The notes beneath the pieces were generated by a model that saw only the letters and a list, made by a program, of their open reading frames with translations, made no database searches and had not been told where the DNA came from. From Actinomycetospora chiangmaiensis DSM 45062 (lineage in GTDB: Bacteria > Actinomycetota > Actinomycetes > Mycobacteriales > Pseudonocardiaceae), in assembly GCF_000379625.1 (NCBI RefSeq), contig NZ_KB903226.1, positions 21,520-85,519 of the forward strand: a stretch of DNA of 64,000 bases, given 5' to 3'. The position numbers were made by a program, and so were the translations under genes. This document shows, one piece after another, positions 1 through 9,270 of the stretch. Position 1 is the stretch's first letter. Each line of letters begins with the position of its first letter.

Positions 1-177
1 GCTGTCGTACTCCGAGGGCTTCGCCGCCGTGAGGTGGAACAGGTGTGAGCCCGGACCCTGCGCGGCCGCGTCGGGAACCGGCGCGCCGTCGGGAGCCGCC
101 GCGCCGAGTGCGGCACCGCCCCCGACCAGACCCGCCCCCGCCACCTTGAACGCGTCCCGCCGGTTCATGCCGTCCAT
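1..177 (-). CDS. Tat-exported protein, N-terminal part only (possibly cupin/oxalate decarboxylase)
   Basis: Only the first 59 codons are inside the window; the gene runs off its left edge. Seen: the protein begins MDGMNRRDAFKVAGAGLVGG, a twin-arginine (NRRDAF) signal followed by a hydrophobic Ala/Gly stretch, so the product is probably folded and exported through Tat. A GGGAGGAGC ribosome site sits just before the ATG at 177. The last visible residues (SHLFHLTAAKPSEYDS) faintly resemble the start of the mature part of bicupin oxalate decarboxylases; this is a weak guess because no metal-binding motif is visible. Confidence 0.6.
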   Translation of the reverse strand, partial: MDGMNRRDAFKVAGAGLVGGGAALGAAAPDGAPVPDAAAQGPGSHLFHLTAAKPSEYDS

Positions 178-219
178 TCCCGCTCCTCCCGGTCCACTGG
201 TCCGGACGGAGCAGATCAC

Positions 220-244
220 GCAACTACGTAGCTCATGCAACTAC
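220..244. promoter_or_regulatory. direct repeat GCAACTAC x2 with embedded CTACGTAG palindrome
   Basis: GCAACTAC occurs at 220-227 and again at 237-244, a 17-bp period; the first copy overlaps the perfect 8-bp palindrome CTACGTAG (224-231). It lies 43 bp upstream of the Tat-protein start at 177 (minus strand) and before the small membrane protein on the plus strand. The position fits an operator or promoter element for the minus-strand gene. No regulator gene is adjacent, so the binding factor is unknown. Confidence 0.35.
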
Positions 245-342
245 TAGGAGCATGATCACCGCTTCACGTCGTGTTGACCCGGCGCCGTGACCTCGCTCGT
301 TTCGTGCGGCGCATCACACCGCGACCTGCCACAGTTCCGAGC

Positions 343-516
343 ATGTCGAGCCGACTGATGTGGGTCGCGGGAGCCGTCGTCCTGGTCGTGCTCGTGGCAG
401 TGGCGGCATATGCAGGCTTCCTGCGCGACACCGGGGTGACCGTGGTGGCGGTCGGCATCGTCATCATCGGCGCGATCGCCCTGTCCGTGGTGGTGTCCCG
501 CCGCCAGGGCGACTGA
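343..516 (+). CDS. small two-helix membrane protein
   Basis: 57 residues, almost entirely two hydrophobic segments (about residues 6-26 and 31-51) ending in a short basic tail (SRRQGD). A longer reading frame begins upstream at 271, but its extra residues are basic and non-hydrophobic, so the ATG at 343 directly before MSSRLMW is preferred. No enzymatic motif is visible and I do not recognise a family. It is probably a small inner-membrane protein of unknown role. Confidence 0.5.
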   Translation: MSSRLMWVAGAVVLVVLVAVAAYAGFLRDTGVTVVAVGIVIIGAIALSVVVSRRQGD

Positions 517-683
517 GCTGGTCGGGCACACCGCGCCCGTCGTCGAACCTGACGTCCAGCCGTCGGAGCTGCGGACGGGCGGACGTTCGTCCATGGGGCA
601 GGGTCGAGGCGTATGACGCCGGCATCGCGGGGCGGGTCGTCCTGATCGAGATCGCCGTGCCCGCCGGCCACTACGGTCACCGC

Positions 684-1427
684 ATGCGGAGCCCGAGCCG
701 GTACGGCATCGACGGGTGGCCCTACCTCCTGGGACTGAGCGGACTGACGGTCGGCCTGGCAACCGTCGCTGCAGGATCGATCAGGACCCGCCCGACCCTC
801 GCGGTGTCGGCAGCGCTCGCGGCCGGTGTCACCGCCGTCCCGGCTGTCTGGGGCGGGCACTACGTCCTGCGCGGCAAGCACACCCTCCGCGACCGACTCC
901 TCGACGAAGTTCCCTGGTCCGGCGACGAGGTGGTCGTCGACCTGGGAGCCGGGGCGGGCCTGCTCGCCGTCGGCGCGGCCCACCGCACCCACGGCCCGGT
1001 GCACGCCGTCGACCTGTTCGTCCCCACCGACCTCTCGGGCAACTCGGCGGACCGACTGCGCGACAACGCCGAGCGCGAAAATGTCGCACACCGGGTCAGG
1101 GTGCACCGCTGCGACATCCGCGAGGTCGATCTGCCCGACGCCGGCGTCGACGTGGTCCTGTCCACCCTGTGCCTGCACAACCTCGCACACGTCTCCGAGC
1201 GGCGGGCCGCGCTGGACGAGGCCGTGCGCCTGGTGCGCCCCGAGGGCACGCTGGTGATCTCCGACCTCGCCCACGTCGAGGACGAATACGCACCGCACCT
1301 CCGCGCGGCCGGATTCGACGTCCGGGTCGAACGCGCCACGGCGACCTTCCCGCCCCAGCACTACATCGTCGCCCGCGCCCCCGCCGCAGGATCCTCGGAG
1401 CGTTCCCGTCCCGGCTCGCGCACCTGA
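684..1427 (+). CDS. membrane-anchored class I SAM-dependent methyltransferase
   Basis: 247 residues. The N-terminus has two hydrophobic segments (about 12-32 and 38-58), then a class I methyltransferase domain with SAM motif I VDLGAGAG at 85-92, an acidic residue in the next strand (AVDLF), and the later motifs LSTLCLHNL and PEGTLVISD. The catalytic domain would face the cytoplasm. The fold and SAM use are well supported; the substrate cannot be read. The ATG at 684 begins the segment with membrane helices; upstream in-frame sequence looks non-coding. The family resembles actinobacterial methyltransferases annotated only by domain. Confidence 0.8.
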   Translation: MRSPSRYGIDGWPYLLGLSGLTVGLATVAAGSIRTRPTLAVSAALAAGVTAVPAVWGGHYVLRGKHTLRDRLLDEVPWSGDEVVVDLGAGAGLLAVGAAHRTHGPVHAVDLFVPTDLSGNSADRLRDNAERENVAHRVRVHRCDIREVDLPDAGVDVVLSTLCLHNLAHVSERRAALDEAVRLVRPEGTLVISDLAHVEDEYAPHLRAAGFDVRVERATATFPPQHYIVARAPAAGSSERSRPGSRT

Positions 1428-1520
1428 TGCCCCACGGACCTCCCGGACGGACGGCCACGCTCATCAGCGGGAGGGCGACACGGCGATGGTCCCCGCTCTC
1501 GCAGTCCTCCCGTGCCCGGT

Positions 1521-1721
1521 TTAGCAGATCCCAGGTGCGGTCCGGTCGAGGGTGAGGCGGGCCCGGAGGATCGCTTCGGCACCCTCGTCGACGCCCTGAC
1601 CGGCCGGGAGGCTGCGGTGGAGGACCCGCTGCAGCGCGCAGTGTTCGAGCAGGTCCAGCGCCACGTCCAGGTCGAGCCCGGGGTCGGTCAGGATGTGCAG
1701 ATCGCGCACGTCGGACGCCAT
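1521..1721 (-). CDS. hypothetical small acidic protein
   Basis: 66 residues beginning MASDVRDLHILTDPGLDLD, acidic, helical in appearance and without membrane segments. The ATG at 1721 follows a purine-rich stretch (GGAAGCGAAG). I do not recognise a family. It sits just downstream of the decayed GAF-ANTAR gene on the same strand and may once have been in its operon. It could also be non-coding. Confidence 0.35.
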   Translation of the reverse strand: MASDVRDLHILTDPGLDLDVALDLLEHCALQRVLHRSLPAGQGVDEGAEAILRARLTLDRTAPGIC

Positions 1722-1874
1722 CACTTCGCTTCCGCCAGGGGTCGACGCGCCCGGGTGGACTGAGCCGGACACGAGTCGGGTGCCCGCTGTCCGCACACCG
1801 ACGCTGCGACGTTCGGGGCCCGATCAGCTGTCCCCGGCAGCCGACGGTCACCCGTGTGGCGACCCGCGCCCGCA

Positions 1875-2506
1875 TCAGCGCCCGTGGTGACCGCTGTCGT
1901 CGCTGCGCCCGTCGCCGGCACCAGATGGTGCGGGGCGGGCGGGGTCGGCGGTGTTCTGACGAGCGTAGGTGGCCTCGGCGTCGTCGACCAACCAGGTCGC
2001 GACGTCGACCAGCTTGATGTTGGTGTCCTGGGAGGACTTGACCAGCATCGCGAAGGCGTCGGGGTCGGGAATCCGGAACCGTTCCATGAGGATGCCCTTG
2101 GCGCGCGCGATCACGTCGCAGCTCGCGAGGCTGCGGTGCAGCTCCCCCGAGCGACGGGCCGGCGAGCGCGACGGCGGTCTGATCGGCGAACAGCGCCCCG
2201 AGCCGCCGGTCATGGACCGTGTAGCACCCCGGAGCGCGACCCCACAGGTTCAGCGCACCGGCCGCGCCCCTGGCCACCAGTTGACAGGACAGCACCGAGC
2301 CGTAGCCGGCGGCACGGACGTGAGGAGCCAGTCGCGGCCACGGTATCTCCGCGGACTCGCTCAGGTCGGCGACGTCGGTGACGTCGTCGCCCTCGAGTCG
2401 CCAGGGCCTCGCGCAGGAGGTCGCGGCCCGCGACGGTGTCGACGTCCGCTGCACCGGACGCTGCAGCGGGAGTTGCCGGAGCGGCAGACGGCTCGTTCGG
2501 GCTCAC
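1875..2506 (-). pseudogene. GAF-ANTAR antiterminator regulator, decayed
   Basis: Three reading frames must be joined to recover the protein. It starts with GTG at 2506 (RBS GAGGGGAG) and reads through DTVAGRDLLREALA. Near 2390-2410 the frame changes to DDVTDVADLSESAEIPWPRL, with most of the front half of the GAF domain missing. Near 2156-2165 one base is lost (LFADQTAVALAG, then RSGELHRSLAS), after which a complete ANTAR domain follows (ARAKGILMERFRIPD ... FAMLVKSSQDTN). ANTAR domains bind paired RNA hairpins to prevent transcription termination. An internal GAF deletion plus a frameshift make function unlikely. Confidence 0.75.
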
Positions 2507-2639
2507 GGCGCTCCCCTCGTCGGTGAAAGTCCGAGCATCGCGGCTGGTCGGCGAATCTCGCTGATCGATCAGGTTGTTCGCAATCAGATATCGCAGCCGC
2601 ACGGTCCGAGCGTCCGGAAGAGCGCGGATCCGTCCCGTC

Positions 2640-3138
2640 GTCGACTGCTACGAGGCGACCGTGTCCTGCTCGCGGAGCCGGGCGACCGAGATGATGAGCC
2701 CGATCTCGAGCTGGTCGGCGTCGGGCCAGGGGAACTGGTGGAGAGCCACCACCTCGCCCTGCACGACCTGGCCGCGGTGATCCTGACGCACGGACGCACC
2801 GATCACACCGGCGCCGCCGCACACGTCGTCGGTCTCGGGGTGCCCGTGGTCGTCGGCTCGGGTGGTCGGCGGGCACACGGCGGGCTCCATGATCGTGCGA
2901 CTCGACGGTCGCTCCTGCGTCGGTGACCTCATCCGCGGCGGATTCCTGGCGGGTCGGGTCAAGCCGGGACATCCGTTGCGCCACTACCTCGTCGGGGACG
3001 CCCGAGCAGTCCGACGTGCGATCGCAGCCGAACCGGCCGGTTTCGGTTCCCATGTCGGATGCGGTCACCTTCGTGGCCCGACGTTCACCGTGTGGTTGCC
3101 CGCCGGCCGGGGCGCCGCGCGATCGGCGCCGTACGAGA
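2640..3138 (+). pseudogene. metallo-beta-lactamase-fold hydrolase, decayed
   Basis: Two frames carry successive pieces of an MBL-fold hydrolase. The first (about 2640-2855) has AAVILTHGRTDHTGAA, a damaged form of the HxHxDH zinc motif in which the second His is Arg, followed by GVPVVVG. The second (from about 2862) has GGHTAGSMIV, matching the PGHTxGS motif, then VGDLIRGG. The segment between is shortened and out of frame, and no proper start or stop is evident. Edges are approximate. Confidence 0.6.
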
Positions 3139-3181
3139 AGGGAGCGTTGATCACGCGACAGGTGACCGACAGGAGCGATCG

Positions 3182-4864
3182 ATGCCTCTCCCCCGCCCCG
3201 GCCGACCCCACGCACTGGCCGGGCTCGCCGTGGCCGCCGTGGCCGCCGTGGCCGCCGCCGTCCTGCCGACGCTCGCGACACCGGCGTCCGCCGCGCCCCC
3301 CGCCGCCGCGCCCCGGCACGTCCTGCTGATCTCGGTCGACGGGATGCACCAGTCCGACCTCGAGGGCTACGTGCGTCGCCACCCGCAGTCCGCTCTCGCA
3401 TCCCTGGTGCGCGCCGGGACCGACTACAGCCAGGCGGCCACGCCGGTGCCGTCGGACTCCTTCCCCGGGATGCTCGGGCAGGTGTCCGGGGGGACGCCCC
3501 GCAGCACGGGGGTCTACTACGACTCGACCTACGACCGCGGCCTGCTGCCCCCGGGCACGACGACGTGCGCGGGCGCGAAGCCGGGCACCGACGTCGTCTT
3601 CGACGAGACCATCGACCGCAACCCGGACGCGCTCGACGCCGGGCAGGGCCTGCCCGGGCTGCCGGACTCCATCCTCGCCATGACCGGGCAGCCTCGCTCG
3701 CTGATCAACCCGGCGAAGCTGCCCGTCGACCCGACGACCTGCTCGCCGGTCTACCCGCACCAGGACACGCGCGCGAACACCGTCTTCGAGGTCGCACGCT
3801 CCGCCGGACTGCACACCGCCTGGTCGGACAAACACGTCGCCTACGACCTGCTCGACGGACCCTCGGGAAGCGGCATCGACGATCTCTTCGCCCCCGAGAT
3901 CAACTCGGCTGCGCCGGGCGGCGGCGACTGGACCACCGACAACGCCGCCACCCGCCGCTACGACGCCTACAAGGTCACCGCGGTCCGCAACGAGATCGAC
4001 GGCTTCGACCACTCCCGCACCACCCGGCCCGGCACTCCGGCGATCTTCGGCCTCAACTTCCAGTCGGTCTCGACGGCGCAGAAGCTGCCGGCCTCCGACG
4101 GCCTGACCGGCGGCTACCTCGCCGACGGCGTGACCCCGGGCCCGCTGCTCGCCGGAGCCCTCGACTTCGTCGACGGCCAGCTCGCGACAATGCTCGCCGG
4201 TCTGAAGGACCAGCACCTCGACCAGTCGACCACGATCATCCTCTCGGCCAAGCACGGGCAGTCGCCGATCGACCCGGCCCTGCTCGACCGCATCGACGAC
4301 GGTCCGATCCTCCAGGGCCTGGACACCGCCTGGACCGCAGGCCACCCCGGGAGCGGGCCCCTGGTCGTCCACTCCACCGACGACGACGGCATGTACCTCT
4401 GGCTCTCCGACCGATCGCCGGTGGCGACGAGCTTCGCGGCGACCTACCTGCGCTCCCACAACGGCACCGGCACCGACATCGCCAAGAACCCTCGCGCGTA
4501 CACCAGCTCCGGTCTGGGCCAGATCCTCGCCGGCGCCGAGGCGGCCGCCTACTTCCACGTCCCGCAGTCCGACTCCCGGGTCCCCGACCTCGTCGGTATC
4601 GCGCAGCCCGGCACCGTCTACACCGGCGGGACGAAGAAGATCGCCGAGCACGGCGGCGCGCTCCACGACGACCGCAACGTCCCCCTCGTGGTGACCGGGC
4701 CGAGCCGGGGCAACGCTCTCCCGTCCGCCCACGGAGGCGCGCTCGTCGCCACCCCGGTCTCGACCACCCAGATCGCGCCCACCATCCTCGTCGCGCTCGG
4801 TCTCGACCCGAACCGACTCACCGCGGTCCGCACCGAAGGCACCACTGCTCTGCCCGGCCGGTGA
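3182..4864 (+). CDS. secreted alkaline-phosphatase-superfamily phosphodiesterase/nucleotide pyrophosphatase
   Basis: 560 residues. A Sec-type signal peptide ending near residue 38 (TPASAAPP) precedes the mature enzyme. LLISVDGM (Asp53) supplies the first metal ligand; PSDSFPGM carries the Ser that takes the nucleophile position of NPP-type enzymes. Further superfamily metal-site motifs are LSAKHGQSPID and AEHGGALHDDRNVP near the C-terminus. The protein is expected outside the membrane, hydrolysing phosphodiester or phosphomonoester bonds; the substrate is not readable. The ATG at 3182 has an AGGAG site and begins the signal peptide, whereas the longer upstream frame does not. It appears to be a single-gene unit. 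Confidence 0.85.
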   Translation: MPLPRPGRPHALAGLAVAAVAAVAAAVLPTLATPASAAPPAAAPRHVLLISVDGMHQSDLEGYVRRHPQSALASLVRAGTDYSQAATPVPSDSFPGMLGQVSGGTPRSTGVYYDSTYDRGLLPPGTTTCAGAKPGTDVVFDETIDRNPDALDAGQGLPGLPDSILAMTGQPRSLINPAKLPVDPTTCSPVYPHQDTRANTVFEVARSAGLHTAWSDKHVAYDLLDGPSGSGIDDLFAPEINSAAPGGGDWTTDNAATRRYDAYKVTAVRNEIDGFDHSRTTRPGTPAIFGLNFQSVSTAQKLPASDGLTGGYLADGVTPGPLLAGALDFVDGQLATMLAGLKDQHLDQSTTIILSAKHGQSPIDPALLDRIDDGPILQGLDTAWTAGHPGSGPLVVHSTDDDGMYLWLSDRSPVATSFAATYLRSHNGTGTDIAKNPRAYTSSGLGQILAGAEAAAYFHVPQSDSRVPDLVGIAQPGTVYTGGTKKIAEHGGALHDDRNVPLVVTGPSRGNALPSAHGGALVATPVSTTQIAPTILVALGLDPNRLTAVRTEGTTALPGR

Positions 4865-5037
4865 GAACCGGACAGCCGGCGGCACCCATCCTCCCGAATG
4901 GCCCCAACGGCCTTTCCCCGCCACGACGAGGAGTGCACGCTGTTCTCGTCGAGAACGGGAAGAATCCGCGTGGCCCGCGACGCGGAGATCATCGATCGAC
5001 GAAGCGCCAGCACACCGCGGTGAGGAGGTCGACGACC

Positions 5038-5916
5038 ATGGTGTTCCGCATCCAGCCGCACGTCCGACTCCAGGAATGGGTCGCGGAGGAGCACGGCTTC
5101 TTCGACGCGGAGGGACTCGACCACGAATTCGAACCGACGAGCCTCGCCGGCGCGACCAGCGCCTCGCTCCCGGACGGCGGCGCACCTCCCTCGGTGCGCA
5201 GCGGCGCCCTGGAGGACATGGCCGGCGGTCGCAGCGCCCAGGTCTCGTGCGCCTGCCACTGGGCGGTGAACGCCGCCGCCAGCGGACACCACGGCCTCAT
5301 GTACGGCAAGGCCTACTCCGTGTGCCCCAGCGGCATCTACGTCTCCCCCGACTCCGAGCTCCGCGAACCCCGTGACCTCGCCGGCGTCGAGGTCGGCGTG
5401 GGCTACCACTCCGGGAGCCACTACTCGGCCCTGCAGGCCCTCGAGTCCTTCCTCCCCCGCGACGCCATCCGCCTGGGGTTCGTCGGTCTGCCCTTCGACC
5501 GGGTCCGGCTCCTGCTCGACCGACGACTGGCGGCGGTCAACGCCTGGGGCGCCGGCGCCTACGTCCTCGAGCAGCGTGGCTGCGTCAAACTCGTCGACAC
5601 CACGTTCGTCATGGGGTTCTTCCTCTCCCCGGGCACCGAGCGGCAGGACGCCGAGCGGTACTTCCGCGCCCTCCTGCGGGCCCAGCAGGAGATCGACCTC
5701 GAGCCGCAGCGCTACACCCACTACTGGGCGCGGGAGATGCCGGCCGAGCTCACCGCGCTCGTCGACGTGCGCCGATTCGGACCCGGCGAACGCATCGTGC
5801 CCCAGCCCTACACCAAGGAGATGTTCGAACGATCCCACCGCTGGATGCAGACCTGGGACCTGCTCGACCCCGCCATCGCCGCTGACTCCCGCTACGAGGA
5901 CGCGGTCCTGGCCTGA
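5038..5916 (+). CDS. ABC-transporter substrate-binding-like protein without signal peptide
   Basis: 292 residues with the layout of a type 2 periplasmic-binding fold (NMT1/SsuA/ThiY-like): QEWVAEEHGFFDAEGLDHE at the front is the usual start of such proteins, and LREPRDLAGVEVGVGYHSGS is the typical mid-domain segment. The start is firm (GAGGAGG, then ATG at 5038), yet there is no signal peptide or lipobox and no permease or ATPase gene nearby. It may act in the cytoplasm, like 4,5-dihydroxyphthalate-decarboxylase-type or sensor relatives of this fold. The ligand is unknown. Confidence 0.65.
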   Translation: MVFRIQPHVRLQEWVAEEHGFFDAEGLDHEFEPTSLAGATSASLPDGGAPPSVRSGALEDMAGGRSAQVSCACHWAVNAAASGHHGLMYGKAYSVCPSGIYVSPDSELREPRDLAGVEVGVGYHSGSHYSALQALESFLPRDAIRLGFVGLPFDRVRLLLDRRLAAVNAWGAGAYVLEQRGCVKLVDTTFVMGFFLSPGTERQDAERYFRALLRAQQEIDLEPQRYTHYWAREMPAELTALVDVRRFGPGERIVPQPYTKEMFERSHRWMQTWDLLDPAIAADSRYEDAVLA

Positions 5917-6003
5917 GCCAGCCGGCCCGAGGTCCCCCGCGTTGCGATCCCTCACGCAGCGACGTCCCCACCATCACGCCCTGCCGGGAGCGGCTGGGGG
6001 ACC

Positions 6004-6300
6004 TCAGCCGCCCGGCACGCGCGAGGGGCGGGGTACCGACGACGGCGGCGCGGGCACCGACGTCGTGCCGGGGCGGACCGGCGCCCGAACGTGAGACGGC
6101 ACCGTGTCCGCGGACGTCGGGACCGCCAGGACCAGCACGACGATCCCGAGGAACATCAACATCCCGCCGGCCGCGCGGACCATCAGCAGCCGACGCGCGG
6201 ACGACGAACCGTCACCGGTCTCCCCGGCCACCATCCACAACGCGATCAGCAACAGGAGGACGGCGGCTGCTGCTGCCCCCGCAGGACCCATCAGAGCCAC
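6004..6300 (-). CDS. small two-helix membrane protein
   Basis: 98 residues. Two clear hydrophobic helices (about residues 5-25 and 43-62) are separated by a polar loop (GETGDGSSSARR), followed by a Pro/Ser/Val-rich tail. The GTG at 6300 is preferred because GAGGAGGT lies 9 bases before it; an upstream in-frame ATG has no ribosome site. No family was recognised. The gene is divergent from the glycosyltransferase at 6483. Confidence 0.5.
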   Translation of the reverse strand: MALMGPAGAAAAAVLLLLIALWMVAGETGDGSSSARRLLMVRAAGGMLMFLGIVVLVLAVPTSADTVPSHVRAPVRPGTTSVPAPPSSVPRPSRVPGG

Positions 6301-6482
6301 GCTGCTCGGACCTCCTCGACCCGACCCATCCACGGGCCGGCGATGTCGGCCGCCACCGGCGGAGGCGCCGGCGCCGACGATGGCCCGGGGTGCATGTACG
6401 AGTCGTGAGAATTCCGGACCGTTCACCGACTCGATCGCTCGTGTTCGTGGAGCGGAGCGAGGGCCTCGGGCATTCCGCGGAG

Positions 6483-7772
6483 ATGACCGAAGGCACCAGG
6501 TTCATGATCGTCTCGGGGAACATCGGCGAGGGGCACCAGTCGGCGGCTCACGCGGTCGCCGAGTCCCTCGAGAGCGTGTGGCCGGGCTGTCGGATCGAGA
6601 TCGTGGAGAGCTTCGCGGCGGTGGGGGTCGGCAGTGGGCCGATCCTGCGCTGGCTGTACCGGGTCGCGGTCGGGTCGACCCCGGGTCTGCAACAGCTCTG
6701 GTACCGGGCGGTCTCCCGCTGCAGCGCCGTGCGGTGGTTCTACGGCAGGGTCGTCGGAGGGTGGGTGGCGCGCGCCCTCGCGCCGCGCATCGCGGCCGGT
6801 GACCCCGATGCCGTCCTCTCCACGTATCCGCTGGCGACCGCGGGACTCGCGCGGCTCCGCCGCGCGGGCACCCTGACGGTTCCGGTGACGGCGGTCCTGT
6901 GCGACGTCGCTCCCCACGCCTTCTGGGTCTACGACGGTGTCGACCACTACGTCGTCGTCGACGACGAGGGCGCGGAACGGATGCTCGACCTGGCTCCGGA
7001 CCAGCCGGTCACCGTGGTCGGGCCGCTGGTCCGGCGGGCGTTCCGGACGACCCCGGCCGCATCCCGGGAGCAGTGGGACCTGCCGGCCGACGCGTTCGTG
7101 GTGCTCGTCAGCGCCGGCTCCATGGCGCTCGGTGGTCTGACGGAGGCCGTCACCGCGGCCCTCGCGTCGGACGAGCGCTGCATCGTCGTCGCGCTGTGCG
7201 GCCGCGACCATCGGACGCGGCTCCGACTCGAACGGCTCGCCCGCAGTGCGCCCCGGCTCCGGGTGCTCGGCTGGGTCGACGAGCCGGCGGCGCTGACCGC
7301 GGTGGCGGACGTGGTCGTCAACAACTCCGGTGGCGTGACGGCCCAGGAGGCCCTGGCGTGCGGGCGGCCGCTGGTGATGTTCCGGCCCCTCGCCGGCCAC
7401 GGACGCGACAGCGCCGCCGTCCTCGCGAGGTCGGGAGTCGCCGAGTGTTGCGCGAGCCCGCGGTGCCTCACCCGCGTCCTCCGGTCACTCGCCCGTGATC
7501 CCGCCGTGTCGGCCGCAGCCCAAAGCCGGGCCACCCGGTACGCGGCTCGTCACGACCTCGACGAACTCGCTCGGACCCTGGCGGTGGGACCGTCGCGGGG
7601 TTCACGTCGACTCGGCCACCAGCATCACGCCGCACCCGCGGCCACCACGGCCACCCCGGTCGCCGCCGGGAGTCCCCTGGCGCCGGACCGGGCCCGACGT
7701 CGTGCCGAGGGCGCCGCGCCCACGCCTGCGGAGAACAGTGGTCCGGCTGCTGGTCGATCCGCAGACGCGTAG
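6483..7772 (+). CDS. MGDG-synthase/MurG-like GT-B glycosyltransferase
   Basis: 429 residues. The N-terminal signature SGNIGEGHQSAAHA matches the SxxxGxGHxxAA motif of diacylglycerol glycosyltransferases, and the C-terminal half carries the nucleotide-sugar motif NNSGGVTAQEALACGRPLVM seen in MurG and MGDG synthases. The likely role is transfer of a sugar to a lipid at the inner face of the membrane. Acceptor and donor are not readable. The ATG at 6483 immediately precedes the Rossmann strand; the longer frame from 6390 adds unstructured residues. The last ~45 residues are low-complexity Ala/Pro/Arg. A diverged gene with a similar layout lies at 11759-12769. Confidence 0.75.
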   Translation: MTEGTRFMIVSGNIGEGHQSAAHAVAESLESVWPGCRIEIVESFAAVGVGSGPILRWLYRVAVGSTPGLQQLWYRAVSRCSAVRWFYGRVVGGWVARALAPRIAAGDPDAVLSTYPLATAGLARLRRAGTLTVPVTAVLCDVAPHAFWVYDGVDHYVVVDDEGAERMLDLAPDQPVTVVGPLVRRAFRTTPAASREQWDLPADAFVVLVSAGSMALGGLTEAVTAALASDERCIVVALCGRDHRTRLRLERLARSAPRLRVLGWVDEPAALTAVADVVVNNSGGVTAQEALACGRPLVMFRPLAGHGRDSAAVLARSGVAECCASPRCLTRVLRSLARDPAVSAAAQSRATRYAARHDLDELARTLAVGPSRGSRRLGHQHHAAPAATTATPVAAGSPLAPDRARRRAEGAAPTPAENSGPAAGRSADA

Positions 7773-7868
7773 CGACCGGTGTCGCCGGACACACTCCTGG
7801 CACATGATGGGCGGGTGTCGGAGGCAACGGGGCCTTCGACCACCGGTCGATTCCGGAAGGAGCTCCTC

Positions 7869-9080
7869 ATGAAGGCCGTGGCCTACATCGAGCCCATGAA
7901 GGTCGAGGTCCAGGACATCGAGTACCCGGGCCTCGAGCTCAAGGACGGTCCCGGGGTGAACCCGGCGAACGTGGGACGCCAGTGCCCGCACGGCGTCATC
8001 CTGCGGTGCGTCTCCACGAACATCTGCGGCTCCGATCAGCACATGGTGCGGGGCCGCACCACGGCGCCGGCGGGACTGATCCTCGGCCACGAGATCACCG
8101 GCGAGGTCGTGGAGGTCGGGCGCGACGTCGAGTTCATCAAGCAGGGCGACCTGTGCTCGGTGCCGTTCAACATCGCCTGCGGGCGCTGTCGGATGTGCAA
8201 GGAGGGGCATACCGGGGTCTGCCTCAACGTCAACCCCGACCGCCCGGGATCGGCGTACGGCTACGTCGACATGGGCGGCTGGCAGGGCGGTCAGGCCGAG
8301 TACGTGATGGTGCCCTACGCGGACTGGAACCTGCTGCCGTTCCCCGACCGCGACCAGGCCCTGGAGAAGATCCTCGACCTGACGATGCTGTCGGACATCT
8401 TCCCCACCGGCTACCACGGCTGCGTGACGGCCGGGGTCACCACCGGCTCGACGGTGTACATCGCCGGCGCCGGACCCGTCGGCCTCGCCGCGGCCGCCTC
8501 CGCCCAGTTGCTCGGCGCCGCCGCGGTGATCGTGGGCGACATGAACGCCGAGCGCCTGGCACACGCCAGGGAGGCCATCGGGGCCGAGACCGTCGACCTC
8601 TCCGAGGAGGGCTCGCTGCCCGACAAGATCGAGCAGATCGTCGGTGAGCCGGTGGTCGACGCCGCGGTGGACGCGGTCGGGTTCGAGGCACGGGGCCACG
8701 GCAAGGACGCGGGCGAAGCGCCGGCCACCGTCCTGAACTCGATCATGGAGATCACCCGCGCGGCGGGCAGGCTCGGCATCCCCGGCCTCTATGTCACCGG
8801 GGACCCGGGCGCCTCCGACGAGGCCGCGAAGGAGGGCAGTCTCTCGATCCGCATCGGGCTGGGCTGGGCCAAGTCGCACTCGTTCACCACCGGTCAGTGT
8901 CCGGTCATGCGCTACAACCGCCAGCTGATGAACGCGATCCTGCGCGACAAGGTCCAGATCGCGAAGGCCGTGAACGCCACGACCATCACCCTCGACGAGG
9001 CACCCCAGGGCTATGCCCAGTTCGATTCCGGCGTGGCGAAGAAGTTCGTGATTGACCCGCACGGCCTGATCGGAGCCTGA
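7869..9080 (+). CDS. fdhA: zinc-dependent formaldehyde dehydrogenase, glutathione-independent
   Basis: 403 residues, the usual size for PFDH-type medium-chain dehydrogenases that oxidise formaldehyde to formate with tightly bound NAD. Catalytic zinc ligands appear as Cys53 (STNICGSDQH) and GHE at 72-74. Structural-zinc cysteines are at 104, 107, 110 and 118 (CGRCRMCKEGHTGVC). The nucleotide motif IAGAGPVGLA is at about 198-207. The insert GQCPVMRYNR and the N-terminal MKAVAYIEPMKVEVQDI are typical of this subgroup. The start has GGAAGGAGC seven bases upstream. It may detoxify formaldehyde or feed C1 metabolism; some relatives act as aldehyde dismutases. Confidence 0.9.
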   Translation: MKAVAYIEPMKVEVQDIEYPGLELKDGPGVNPANVGRQCPHGVILRCVSTNICGSDQHMVRGRTTAPAGLILGHEITGEVVEVGRDVEFIKQGDLCSVPFNIACGRCRMCKEGHTGVCLNVNPDRPGSAYGYVDMGGWQGGQAEYVMVPYADWNLLPFPDRDQALEKILDLTMLSDIFPTGYHGCVTAGVTTGSTVYIAGAGPVGLAAAASAQLLGAAAVIVGDMNAERLAHAREAIGAETVDLSEEGSLPDKIEQIVGEPVVDAAVDAVGFEARGHGKDAGEAPATVLNSIMEITRAAGRLGIPGLYVTGDPGASDEAAKEGSLSIRIGLGWAKSHSFTTGQCPVMRYNRQLMNAILRDKVQIAKAVNATTITLDEAPQGYAQFDSGVAKKFVIDPHGLIGA

Positions 9081-9270
9081 CGGCCCGGGGCCCGCAGCGC
9101 GGACCACCGCCCCGCGAACGGTGCGACACCGGGCGCGGGCCGGTGGCCGTGGTGCGCGGTGTCCACCGACTCGGAGAGGACGGCAGCCCCGGGCGGTTCC
9201 GCGATAAGGTCGTCCCCGCACCCGGACTGCGAGAGGCTCGGGTGGGGCGACGCGAACGAGGGGCACCGAG

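Noticed and set aside
3065..5185. 706-codon minus-strand open frame opposite the phosphodiesterase
   Set aside because: Mirror frame of a well-supported secreted enzyme.
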